Source: Stenopsyche tienmushanensis
Taxonomy: Eukaryota > Arthropoda > Insecta > Trichoptera > Stenopsychidae
Direction of reading: 5' to 3'
Length of the DNA: 64,000 nt
Assembly (NCBI GenBank): GCA_008973525.1
Contig: WACJ01000517.1
Location: forward strand, 930,001-994,000
Position 1 is the stretch's first letter. Each line of letters starts with the position of its first letter. Made by a program: the position numbers and the translations under genes. The notes under the pieces are model-generated. The model did no database searches. It saw only the letters and a program-made list of their open reading frames with translations, and had not been told where the DNA came from. Shown here piece after piece: positions 44,200 to 54,719 of this stretch.

Positions 44200-44640
44200 T
44201 TTTTTTAAAAGTTGGTTTCATTTTATGTTTGTAAATTTTTACTTTTTTTTTTTAAGTACAATTTATCTAATAATACTGTGGAGCTTCAGGTAACAACCTA
44301 TAGAGACTCCAAAACAAAAATAGTGAAACCTTCACATAGAACTGCATGTTTTTTAATAAATTCTGACTTTTTTGGATGCTTTAATAAAAGTATCGTATCA
44401 TTTTTGTCAACGGTTGGATTTGTAATGTTGAGGTGGGGGCGCTCTCGGAGGCAGAGTCCCTGGGTGGCTCCCCACTTCCACATACTCATCGGGATGGCCA
44501 CAATAACGCAAAGACCCGTTCTTCTATTGGGATGTGATGTTGCTGGACGAATGGATGGGAATAGACAGGCATCGAATAGAAATTATTAAGTATGATATAT
44601 GCTTTAAGTCTGGGTATAAAATTACGCCAGGGAAGTGGTT
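44200..44640. repeat. unassigned repeat ending in a piggyBac-like terminus
   Basis: The right edge CCAGGGAAGTGG before TTAA (44629-44644) resembles the terminal repeat of piggyBac element 3 (CCACTTCCCGG inverted), so this may be the right end of a related element. A small GC-rich open frame lies at 44298-44501 (minus) but has no recognisable domain. No left terminus was found. Confidence 0.35.
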
Positions 44641-44689
44641 AATAAAATCAAGATATTGTATTGATTTTTAGTAAAAACTGTGACTTACA

Positions 44690-45008
44690 ATTCCCATATA
44701 GCAAACTCTGATAGCGACCTTCCATTTACACCAGCTTATAACTCGGATACATTCAGCAGAAATGAATTAAAAATAATTTTGATGAGGAAATAATTAGAGA
44801 AATGTCTATCTTAGAAGAACAAGGTCAAGAAGACAAAGATTTGTGAAGGGGGAGATATTGGTTCTACACATTCTGAAGCTTTTCGGTGTTTAGATATCAC
44901 TATGAAATGGCTTGAGAAGCAAGAAGAAAGTAATTTCTGTCAATTATGATTATTTTCGATTATCCGGACTTTAGACCCCAATTAGTCCGGATAATCGAGG
45001 TTCTACTG
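44690..45008 (+). pseudogene. pogo/Tigger 3' fragment with terminal repeat
   Basis: The end of the transposase reads FDEEIIREMSILEEQGQEDK and, after a frameshift, HSEAFRCLDITMKWLEKQEE, the C-terminal helix of Tigger proteins. It is followed by the terminus GGATAATCGAGGTTCTACTG, then TA (45009-45010). Inside the terminus, CGATTATCCGGACT and AGTCCGGATAATCG (44957-44997) form a perfect 14-base inverted pair. Confidence 0.7.
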
Positions 45009-45010
45009 TA

Positions 45011-45435
45011 CTATATTTTTCAAAAAGCACTTCTGGCTGCTCATAATTCACTATGTCACTGTTACAAACGAGGTTTAAGAACAGAATGAGTGTTGATAAT
45101 TGAGATACGAGCATCATTCTTTTCGTTGACCAATTTTGTTATTCCCCCTGGACTGTTCTGGAATGGCGTCATTAGCCAAGTATCACCACTCCTTTGCAAA
45201 ATCTACTTCTTTAGCTTGCATGGCAACCCTGTCCTTTTAGTTTCACAAAACATTAACCTTTTAAATGCCAACGACTCACCGGCGAGTCGCATTTGTATGC
45301 GCTCATACAAAGATTAATAGGCAAAAATAGCTAAACAGCAGAAAGCAGATGCCATACAAGTTGAACATTAAGAAATATGCCGAAGAAATAAAGGAATGTG
45401 TTCTATCAAGTGTTAAGATTCATTAATTGAGCTTG
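45011..45435. other. no recognised gene; possible piggyBac left end at 45246
   Basis: TTAACCTTTTAAATGCCAAC at about 45246 resembles a piggyBac terminus but no partner was found. The rest shows no supported feature. Confidence 0.3.
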
Positions 45436-45439
45436 GTTC

Positions 45440-46082
45440 TGTTGCGTTTAAGCCCCTTGCCGTTTTCGGGGGCCCGCAATCTTCGTCACAGCTGCCTCAA
45501 GCAGACCACCACGAGGGGCGTCTCGAATCGCGGGGCGCTCCGGAGGCCGGACGCACCCTTGCGCCTCTCATCTCGACCCGAAGGGCCTCGAAGAGAAGCG
45601 AAGGGGCTCCGCCCTCAGGGGTGAAAGAGCCCCGCAGCACCGAGACAAACTCGAAGCATCCGCGACGGAAAAATACGTATACCAACGCCGAGGGAGCGAT
45701 TCTTTATCCTCGACCGCTCATACGACGACACCAAAAAAGAGGAAACCTCAAAAACGAGAGGGAAACAATCAAAGCTCGATGAACTTCAATTAAGAAGCTT
45801 TATTTACCATATTGATACGGCAGACGATCACGACGCAGAGGCTTGATGATGAAAACGTAGCGCGAAATTGGCGGCAAATGAGGTTCGCCGCCAATAATCA
45901 ACATGACTGGTCCCCAAAGTGTCCAGAACGGAATAGAAAGAATTCGCTCGGCCTACAACCCTTAAGGAACGGTTACAGGTCCGAACGTCATTAAAAACGA
46001 CCCGCTTTGACAACCAAAAATCGATATTAAATGACGAAACAATTTAATTAATTATAAAAATAGAAATTATTCCCACGCTACA
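45440..46082 (-). mobile_element. solo LTR, 643 bp
   Basis: The segment starts TGTTGCGTTT and ends CCCACGCTACA and is flanked by GTTC on both sides (45436-45439 and 46083-46086), a 4-base target duplication. On the minus strand it begins TGTAGCGTGGG, like the LTR start at 10958, and has an AATAAA signal near 45800. I therefore assign it to the minus strand. It is GC-rich at 45440-45720. No internal region is present, as expected after LTR-LTR recombination. Confidence 0.75.
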
Positions 46083-46086
46083 GTTC

Positions 46087-46409
46087 ATTATCAAGCTTTT
46101 TACGCACTGCGGCGAAGCCGACAGAAAAGTGAATTTAAATTAAAGCGTAGCATGTCTGCTCTCCAGTCCGAAAGGGTCTCTAGTCAAATTAAAAGAACTG
46201 GGGTCATAGTCAACCGTTCAACTGAAATTAGTCTCCCGCGCTCAACAAGTGGCGCGTCGAGGACTGTTAACCTCGTTTCCCGCGTACAATGCGTTTTTTT
46301 GCGCGTACAATTTTTCTTGAAAAACAAATATATGTACTCACCATTAAAAAAATCGCCATCCAAACGCCTCCAACAATTCCCCAATCGTCCTTTTTTATCC
46401 GACATTTTA
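46087..46409. other. no recognised gene
   Basis: A segment of mixed composition with short GCGCGTACAAT-type repeats around 46280-46310. The open frames on both strands mirror each other and show no domain. Confidence 0.35.
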
Positions 46410-46750
46410 TGCATTGGATTGCGGCAAAATTCAAGGTTACCCCCGATGGCAGACAACTCGGCTCAATTACGATACAGCTAATTTAAGTAATATTATTTAA
46501 AATATTACGTAGCTGATTGCAATGAGCCGGCCTCATGGTCGTCAGGCGGGCACCTCCTCTGGACACGTTCCAGCAGGCAATGGCAGTTTACGGCGCAGCT
46601 TTCGAGGACGCCACCGGCAACAGGACCGATTTAGAATGTTGCCATGCTACAATTTAATTTCTCCCTCTTCTTCTACATCTCCATACATTTATATTGTCTA
46701 TGCGTACAACACATTTTTTATTATTTACGGCTTCGATATAACTAAAATTT
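46410..46750. repeat. dispersed repeat shared with 3280-3600
   Basis: Same block order as at 3280-3600: GGATTGCGGCAAAATTCAAG, a Gly/Cys-coding GC-rich middle, GAATGTTGCCATGCTACAAT, TTAATTTCTCCC, and a variable tail. Unassigned family. Confidence 0.5.
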
Positions 46751-46759
46751 AAACATTAC

Positions 46760-47110
46760 AGTCTTTAAATAAATAATAGTTTTGCAAATCAACATTTTTT
46801 AAATACACGTTGAATTCAAATATCGTGCCGAAAATTAATTAAAAAACAAGCTGTTTGTTAAAAATGTTGAGTTAAAATATGTTATTTATTTCGTTTTTCT
46901 ATTTATTTAAGCCAGATTCACCATTAAAAGTACAATGAAAATAAATAAAAATAACGAGAGAATAAAAAAATAAAACATTTACATCAACATTTAAAATATA
47001 TAATAAAATCCCGCTTGATGTGGAAGATACGTTCTAATACATTTAAACGATGTCATTTCAACATATAAAAAATGTGGATAAATAGAATAGAGCAAAAAAT
47101 AAGAAAATAT
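46760..47110. other. gene-free AT-rich stretch
   Basis: Very AT-rich with no coding region. Confidence 0.45.
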
Positions 47111-47112
47111 TA

Positions 47113-48224
47113 GTGATGGCCGGAAAGAAATCAAAATTTTTAGGTTCCTGACTAGGCATTTACGGCATTTTTATGTTGTTCTTGTTTGACCGAGGAATGA
47201 AGGCGAAAGAAGTAACCAAAACAATTACAGATACATATGGAGAAGTGTTAAAACTTAATAAATGTCATAGATGGATATTTTTTTTAAAAAAATAACTATA
47301 GTGATTTCAGGGATGCCCCTAAAATAGGAAGGCCTTTAAAATTGGATGATGATGTATGACGTCATTAGTGGAATTAGATCCTCGTCAAACCATTTCAGAA
47401 TTATCGATTAAACTTGGCTAGCCATTGTCAACAGAACAGGAACATCTTCATCGCATTGGTAAAATTCATAAACAAGGAATTTGGGTTCCGCACACATTGA
47501 CGCCGACTGCGTTAGATCAACAAGGAACGATCTGTGCGTCTCTTTTATCCAGGTATAAAACGGAGCCCTTTTTTACGAAGAATAATAACTTGCGACGAGA
47601 AATGGGTCCTATACAATAATCCTACCCGAAAAAACAATAGCTATCCCCAGGTCAGAAACTTTTTATGGTCAAACCATTTTTGACCATAAAAAAAGTTCTG
47701 CGTGTGCGTGGTGAGATATCGACGGCGTACTCTACTTTGAACTATTATTATGTGAGACAATTACTGCAACGTTGTATTGCTAACAATTGGAGAAAATGCA
47801 AAATGAACTGCAAAAAAACGTTCATTTTTAGTTAATAACAAACCGAAAATATTGCAACAGGATAGTGCCTGACCGCATTCCGCAAGTCACCCAGGAAAAA
47901 ATAATGCAACTTGGACTTGAACTTTTACCTCACCCCCTCTATTCTCCTGATATAGCTCCCTCTGATTATCACCTTTTTAAATAATTGGAGCATTCCCGTC
48001 GAAATAAAAGTTTCATCACTTTCGACAATGTAAAAATTTATATTCAAATGTTTTTCGATGAAAAACCATTTTTTTTTACAAAAATGGCATCGAAAAACTA
48101 CCCAATAGGTGGCGAAAGTTTATAGAAAACGATGGAAACTATTTTGTTGATTAGAATTATGTTATTTTTTTAAATAAATATCTCTTTTAATTAATAATTT
48201 TTTAAATTTCTTTCCGGTCCTCCT
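47113..48224 (+). mobile_element. mariner element relic, 1.1 kb, with both termini
   Basis: TA duplications lie at 47111-47112 and 48225-48226. Terminal repeats are GTGATGGCCGGAAAGAAAT on the left and AGGAGGACCGGAAAGAAAT (reverse complement) on the right, followed by a T-rich stretch. The gene is decayed: DRGMKAKEVTKTITDTYGEV, LDPRQTISELSIKLG, HLHRIGKIHKQGIWVPHTLT, CDEKWVLYNNPTRKN (second Asp region), QQDSA and YSPDIAPSDYHLFK (third Asp). Several stops and frameshifts are present. Length is near the usual 1.3 kb. Confidence 0.85.
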
Positions 48225-48229
48225 TATAT

Positions 48230-49460
48230 ATCAGTTATACTACATGAACAGTTTTTAAACTTAAAGCTGGGCATAGTATTTATTGTTAAGACCACCAGAT
48301 TTAACACTTGGGGAAGTTAAATTTAAACGTTGAAGGCGTACTTTTTGTCTATTAACTGATTTCCGCTTTGATCGCTCCGCAACAATCATTTTTGCAGCCC
48401 AGCCCCAATTTTACAATCGGTAGAAAATATTGTTATCTTTATTTTATTGCGGGCTGGGTCAGCCCAATGTTTAAGTAATGTCAAAGAAAAAAGAGATTAA
48501 ACAACTTAGTATATATTATAAAAATGGATAGAGTTAATCAGTGTTGATTCATGTTAAGTAGAATGGTCAAGTAAAATAAAAACCATGTGCAACTCTTGAC
48601 TGGTATTCTGCGTTTTGCGCCCCAAGACCAGTTGTGGCGGGTGCTTACTTTGCCAACCCCTTGTTACGGCCTTGGTAGAGATGAAGCAGTGAGACAGCAC
48701 ATAGCTGAAACTATTTAGCATAACACTAGAAGGAATTTCAAGAAACTGTATTGGTAAGCAGGATATAAATTGAATTGATAACATTCATACAACTGTTTGT
48801 ATTTATTTTTAAACTTACACATTACAACTTGGCTCTCAAGCCTACATTTAAAATTATGCACTATATTCAGTTTCATGAAAAAAAAAAGATAATTGTTAGG
48901 GACCTGAACCGAGGACGTTGATTTTAATTAATACCATAATTAAACCCCTTACCTCCTCGCACGTACATGATACACACGCAGTTATTTAGCCATAGCGTAC
49001 TAACCCGTATAACGTATGCTCTTTAGGGAAAAAAAACCCCAGATGTCTATAAAACGAATGTGACAAGCAATGGATTTATAATATGGTCAGATATGATAAA
49101 GAAAATATTGTTTTCGTAATACAAAGAAAAAAAAATATTTACTCATCTTCTTGAAAATAACTAGGAGGTAGGGTGGTTAAAATCAACTTCTTCAGTTAAT
49201 TAATACCATCATAATAGTATCCATGTATATACAAATGACTAATATTTTGGATTAAATGTATCATAATTTTTATATTCAAATCCTTGCAATATATAATTTG
49301 ACAAATCTAAATGGCCACTGAATAAATTCAGCAACTTTGGAGATGATAAATAAATAGCACAAGTGTACTGTGAAAAAAACCATTATACAAATACTTTTTA
49401 ATATAAAAAGATATGGTTTTCACTGAGTAACAACAGAATTGTCCCCTTTCTCTTTATCTA
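48230..49460. other. gene-free stretch
   Basis: The interval contains an inverted pair AGCCCAGCCCC and GCGGGCTGGG (about 48398 and 48449) and a slightly more complex segment at 48590-48760 with an open frame that I do not recognise. I see no convincing exon. Confidence 0.4.
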
Positions 49461-49466
49461 AGCATT

Positions 49467-49472
49467 TTTATT
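49467..49472 (-). terminator. poly(A) signal of the minus-strand host gene
   Basis: AATAAA on the minus strand (TTTATT on plus) about 53 bases downstream of the stop codon at 49525-49527. Confidence 0.6.
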
Positions 49473-49524
49473 GTATTTCCTAGGATTATCATTTGAAAAG
49501 TGAAATAAAACGACTTTGACGAAA

Positions 49525-52500
49525 CTATCTATCAGCAACGTTACATTCTTTATCAATGTCTTCACATTGCTCCCTCCATAACAAATTCGTATACGCACAT
49601 AGCACCTTGACCTAAAACAAAAAATTCCAACATGAAATATGTATATGCCTTTTTAAATACTGTTAACGTAAATAAAAATCAGTTACTTTGAATAAATCAG
49701 CACTAAATGATCCTCGTTGTGTTTGGTTATATTTCAATGTATTGAAATATGTTATGAACCATTTTTTTGCCTTAATTTCTTCTTCATTGTCCGACTGCAC
49801 TATCATACTGTTGAGCATGTTGAGTATTTTTATGAGAATATATCGCCGATATGGTTCGAGTGAATAAATATTAACACCGTTGTTTACAATCCTTTTTAAA
49901 TTACTGAATGTATTATTATTTTCAGAATATATTTCATTTTCGTGTCCAACAAGATCATAAAGTGTATAATGCAATATACACTTTGCCAATCTATTACTAA
50001 AATATTCAGGTACTCGGCCAACATCTAATGGCTTGCATTTAATGCGCTCAAAACATTCGGCAAGATAGAATCTATTGTGGAAGTGATGAAATTGAGATAG
50101 AATTTTGCTGCAAAATAGGCGAACCTGAAAAAATAAAACATTCATCATCATAGCGCAACTACTAACAGTCCACTGCAGAACTATGGACCTCTTCAATATC
50201 CATTCACAGGAAGGGGTTACATCCATCTCGTCTGTCGCTCGATATTGAAGGTAGCATTACCACCGAGTTTTGTTTCAAACTAAAAGTAAAGTAAAAGCAC
50301 TAATGGCCCTGTCTCGCGCGTTAGCAATGGGACCTACCGCTCACATCACAACTGTATTGGACAGTGTGTTGAACGAGAATGGCAATATTCCATTATTTTA
50401 AGATAAGTTTAGATATGTTATATTCATTAATTTTTACACTATAGCAAAAGTTTTATAGATTATTTTAATCTTATATAATAACAAAAGATATGATGATTTT
50501 CATACGAATAATACTATGTAGTCCAATAATTTTGCTGTTTTCTGACTACTTTTTTGGTTGCTTATTATCTGTATATATGTACAAAATCAACTTACTAATT
50601 CAAATGATTGTAATTCTGCAGTAATATTTTCCAAAATTTGCCATAGTATTTCACATCTATTTACAGAAGTAATTATATTACGACATCTTTTGTCGAGCAG
50701 TGTTACACATATTAAAAAAGTATAACATAAAATATCTTCAAACTCCAATATCACAAGTCCATCCCGTAATTCTGTCAGCAACTGAAATTAATTTCAAGAC
50801 CATTTATTTATGAACTTTTGTATAGTAATAATGAATATTTCTAAACCTACCACATTAAGTTTATTTTCAAATTCTTCTTCTGTACTCCGTATCAGAGTAT
50901 TAAATATTTCTTTCAAAAATTTTATTCTGAATGGTGCCAAATCTCCTTTCAAGTTATCTAAATTAACTGAATTCATTTCAATGCCAGGACACTCTGACAA
51001 GACTTTTATGTTTAAATCCAATTCTAGTAAGCTCGATGCCAAATCTTTCTCAAGATCAGATAAAGAAATTTCTTTCAGATTTTTTAAGAGATTTTCAATT
51101 ATGTTCTCATTATGTAAATCATTTTTTCTCTCAATAACTAACATTTCTGGATTAGGTATTTCAAAACTGATCTGAATATTAAAAAAATCAGTTCAAATTA
51201 AATGAAAATTAATGGTATCTCATTAATATGAAAACATAAAATAATAAAAATTGAACGCCATCTAGTTTTAGAAAATTATGAATGCTAACACAATTCAAAT
51301 TTAAAAAAAAAACTACAGTATACTCTTGATTATCTGGATGCGGATTAACCGTGCCTGAAAAATATTAATATATCTTTTTTCTTGCATGAGACGCACACAA
51401 CAAAACGAACTTAATAATAAAAAAATGTGGTGATACTCAGATAATGAAGTAATTCCTGAACAATTCATGAATATACACAGGTCAAGATTAAAGAAACAGG
51501 ATGACTTAACTACTACAATAAATGCCTATTCTCATGTCTTAATTAAATAAAATGAAACTTTTGGTGATTGGAAAAGCAAAGAAACTTCAATATTTTAACC
51601 CTTTGCACTGTTGTTCTCTCTCAGGGGACATCGTATTTCTAGCATGTCACTCGAATGTCCCCTCTGGTAGGATATTAAATTTTATTAGTGATAACGGAGA
51701 ATCAACTTATTTCAGCACAAATTTTTGAGAAATGCATGTTTCCCTGAAGTTTTCTGTTGAAATGACACAAGAAATCAAATCAAAATATGGTACAATTATG
51801 TATATTAAAAAAAAAGTCAGCGGGTTTTACGTCAGAAGAGAAGGTGAGAAGTGCGTGCTGAAAGACAAGAGAATCATCACACTGCTAAGTACCTACCACA
51901 AACAGAAATGCAATCTACCCCCAGAATATTATGTGGTAGAAATTTTGTAATTTGTTTTTCTTAATAAATAATAAACACTAAAATTACGAAAAAAAAAATT
52001 TAGAAACCAAGTAAAAATTTGATGATTTGAATTATCCGTGTTCTTTCTCCCCTGCATTAGCCCAGATAATCCCGAGTCTACTGTATATTTTAATTAATTT
52101 CCATACTCACATCCTTTATTTTACTAATTATTTGTGAGACAATGATATCTTGTTCAATTTCAGTTTTTCTTTCGGCAGCTAATTCTCTTGCATTTGGCAT
52201 TGTGTAGCTTTCTCTAGTATCATGTTTTTTTACAGTCTGAAATTATATTTCAATATTATTAATATATATTTTATCATAGGGATTTTTCTTATTTATAAAA
52301 TAAAGTGCTTTAAAAAAAAATGAGAGTGGATAAAAACCTCTTTATTAATGTTATGCCCTTAATTTTAATATTTAAACACAGCATAACTAAAATTCCATCA
52401 ATCACCGAATATTACAATATATTCAAAACGGCCGGTGGAAAATTACTAAAAAGAAGTAGTCAACAAGAGCAACAAGTTTGTATCTGGACATTAGGGTGGT

Positions 52501-53225
52501 CCTTAAGCCGGTGTTTACAGCTATAGTGTTAAAAAATGAATGCAATACTTCACTAATAGAAGGTAAATTTGACTGATACAGATTTGATGTTGATTGGTCG
52601 ATAAGCCAAATAATGATTTTATTTTTAATTAATAAACTCCCGCCATTGCATATGGACGCCATGATAAGATGAAATAAGTATGTATAATTGAGGAAACAAA
52701 AAGTGTGTGCTATCGCTAATGGCTGAATTTGAAGCAGAGCAGGGCAGAGCTCAATCTCAATACGTACCCACAGGAAAGAATTAAGGAAGGGATGAGAGTT
52801 GACTGTGGTGAAGTCTTTCTGCATACTATTCCACTTCAAAGTAGACTAATAAACATACCAGAATCAATAAGTCAGATTAATAGTTGAGTGGCCATACGTT
52901 TTTTTCTGAAACTTTGACTTATGGTAGCGACCTCTAAATTCTTTTTTTTTTTAAATAAAAAGGACGTATTCATTTTTTAGGGCAGAAAATCATACGACGG
53001 GGTGATCGCCCAATTTTTACATCCATCAATTACTAAGCTGGCAAAGATTTAATTTTGTGTTTCCAAATAACTTTGTTTAATTGTCACTAGCAAATTTAAA
53101 TCAATAGCGTATAATAATCAAGTATCCGTATATTTTAACTTGGTATTTGTGTAAATTTCAGAAACAACCTTATATGGAGAATCCAGTACGATGTTTGGTA
53201 ATTCATTGTCGTCTGAGTCCTCCAT
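49525..53225 (-). CDS. unrecognised host gene, six exons, 404 aa
   Basis: Exons on the minus strand: 53225-53169 (ATG; MEDSDDNELPNIVLDSPYK), 52236-52111, 51171-50851, 50781-50596, 50124-49687 and 49611-49525 (TAG). Every exon length is a multiple of three and all joins are phase 0. Acceptors all end in AG after a pyrimidine tract; donors are GTGAGT, GTAGGT, GTAAGT and GTAACT, while the first (GTTGTT) is weak, so exon 1 is the least certain. The product is hydrophilic at the N-terminus and then largely helical with many Leu and Ile, for example LLTELRDGLVILEFEDILCY and YRRYILIKILNMLNSMIV. No signal peptide or zinc motif is seen. Introns contain a Tigger relic and a retroposon tail. It is the only segment here with clear host-gene architecture. 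I do not recognise its family. Confidence 0.75.
50128..50300 (-). repeat. retroposon 3' fragment in a host intron
   Basis: CATCATCATAG, AACAGTCCACTGCAGAACTA and TCGATATTGAAGGTAGCATT, then ACCACCGAGTTTT match 56605-56725. The trinucleotide run marks the tail, so the retroposon lies on the minus strand, the same sense as the gene. It sits right beside the acceptor of exon 5. Confidence 0.6.
51316..52083 (+). mobile_element. pogo/Tigger-like element in host intron 2
   Basis: The left end CAGTATACTCTTGATTATCT and the right end (reverse complement CAGTAGACTCGGGATTATCT) match, with TA duplications at 51314-51315 and 52084-52085. The interior is not a transposase of its own kind but contains a piggyBac fragment from 51599. 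It lies wholly inside the intron between exons 2 and 3 of the host gene. Confidence 0.75.
51599..51950 (+). pseudogene. piggyBac fragment nested in the Tigger element
   Basis: TTAA at 51595-51598 is followed by CCCTTTGCACTG, a piggyBac terminus. The frame 51732-51950 reads MTQEIKSKYGTIMYIKKKVS, LKDKRIITLLSTYHKQKCN and PPEYYVVEIL, the region after catalytic Asp 2 (WKDKR and LLSTYH). The core and right end are missing. Confidence 0.6.
52237..53168 (-). other. intron 1 of the host gene
   Basis: The interval between exons 1 and 2 (932 bases) shows no second coding frame in phase with the neighbours. The donor is GTTGTTTC and the acceptor ATTTCAG. Confidence 0.5.
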
Positions 53226-53700
53226 ACTCACGTCTCGCCTTTGACAACAAACACATCCAGTGTTACCAATGTTAAAATTCCCACACTAACTGCACTAAAA
53301 AAACCTGCAAGGTTTTTTATTATTTTTATAAAATAAACATTCGACACTGAGATTGTATCTAAATCACATTTTTTTAAATGTTCAATCACTGATACCGTTT
53401 TATTTTGTAGTTTTGATAAAACTAAAACGTTCCTTGAATTTTTTTTTTAAGAAAACTATTTTTATTTCAGGAATATTAGATTTCACAATAAATAATTAAA
53501 AAATCTCGTTTTTAACACTTATGTCTATTTGTCGTTTTATAAATCGGGTTCAATTTCTTGGATTGGCAGCATAGTTTGTATTGTATTGTATTGAAAGTCA
53601 GTCCATGTTCCGATTCACGCTCATGGCTTTCAGACCGATTAAACGGTCACTCCCACCCAGTGGCGTAGTGGGACGGGAGCACGTTAGGTCAGCACTCCCA
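53226..53700. other. possible promoter and 5' region of the host gene; no other gene
   Basis: This is upstream DNA of the minus-strand gene. A donor-like GTGAGT overlaps the start region (CACTCACG-type bases near 53226-53231), so an upstream non-coding exon is possible. No TATA box can be placed with confidence. Confidence 0.3.
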
Positions 53701-53715
53701 CGCTTTTTTCTAGAT

Positions 53716-53945
53716 CAGCGCCTCTTAAACTGGGGTCCGCGAAGATATTACTGGAGGGAGAATATAAATAAAACATTTATCTATACTTGAAAAAGATATT
53801 TTCGTCGAATTATTTACAGAAAACATTGTAAAAAGATCTATATTAACCAAGAAATGTTTGTTTGTTAGAAAAATTAGGTCACAAGGGTTGAGATGGGTCC
53901 TCAAAAAAAAAAAAAATATTCATGAGCCGCGAAAGAAATTTTTCA
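53716..53945 (+). mobile_element. hAT MITE, truncated copy
   Basis: CAGCGCCTCTTAAACTGGGG, then TCCGCGAAG, opens a sequence homologous to the MITE at 55371-55677 (shared ATTTACAGAAAACATT and AAATGTTTGTTTG). The right terminus is missing; homology ends near CCGCGAAAGAAATT. Confidence 0.65.
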
Positions 53946-54719
53946 TAATATAAATTGTACAAAATTTAAATTTTTTTAGGACCCAAAAATGTGTTCTCTT
54001 GAAAATATTGTTTATTTAAAACGTGCAAAAAAGCATTTGTTTCCACATGGCTACCATAAATTAAACAAAAGACACGATGGGATAAATTATTACCTTTTTG
54101 TTTCCGGTGCTCAATACTGATGAAAAAATGAAGCTCGACCCTCAAGCAATTTAGTGACCACGTGGATAGTTTTCGCTTTCATAGATACTGCCCCTCTCTT
54201 TGTTCAAGTTTGCAGAATAACATACGAAAACAATAAATCAGGATCATTTTTCAGAATCCACTGATTTCACATGTTGTTCTTGTGTTTTGTTCGTGTGTTT
54301 ACGTGTCATTTAATTAATGCCTTTACATGCAATTTATATCAAAAAATCACTTTTGAATTTTATCTCGCTGATAAACGTACCACATATTGAAAACCACTGT
54401 TTTGTTTAAATATATCGGTGCAGTAAGCTTTTTTGGAGGCACCACTAAAATTTTGTTTTAATTTATCAGCTGGCTTAAGAATTATATCAATTTTACGAAG
54501 GAAGTAGAGTTTCATGAATTTTAGCGCTGAACACCCGAACTGTAAATTGTTAAAGTTTTTTTTAAATTTTGATGTTCGTATTTGTCCTCAATATATTTTG
54601 AGGCAATGATAGCACCTCATATCGTGTTGAATCCTGGGGTTTATTTCGCTATTGATTGATTTGTTATGTGTGAAGACTTCAACAGAAAAAACTTGCCGGT
54701 TAATAATGATATTGAGTGC

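Noticed and set aside
44629..44644. Piggybac element ending at 44640 as a full element
   Set aside because: Only a right-end-like sequence is visible; no left terminus or transposase was found, so only a tentative repeat is listed.
45427..45685. Frames on both strands in the GC-rich part of the solo LTR
   Set aside because: Mirror-image open frames from GC-rich DNA without domain content.
48554..48784. 76-codon minus-strand frame
   Set aside because: No domain, and the opposite strand is equally open over part of it; not enough to call a gene.
52423..52839. 138-codon minus-strand frame in host intron 1
   Set aside because: It would be in the host sense, but there are no matching splice sites or domain; treated as intron.
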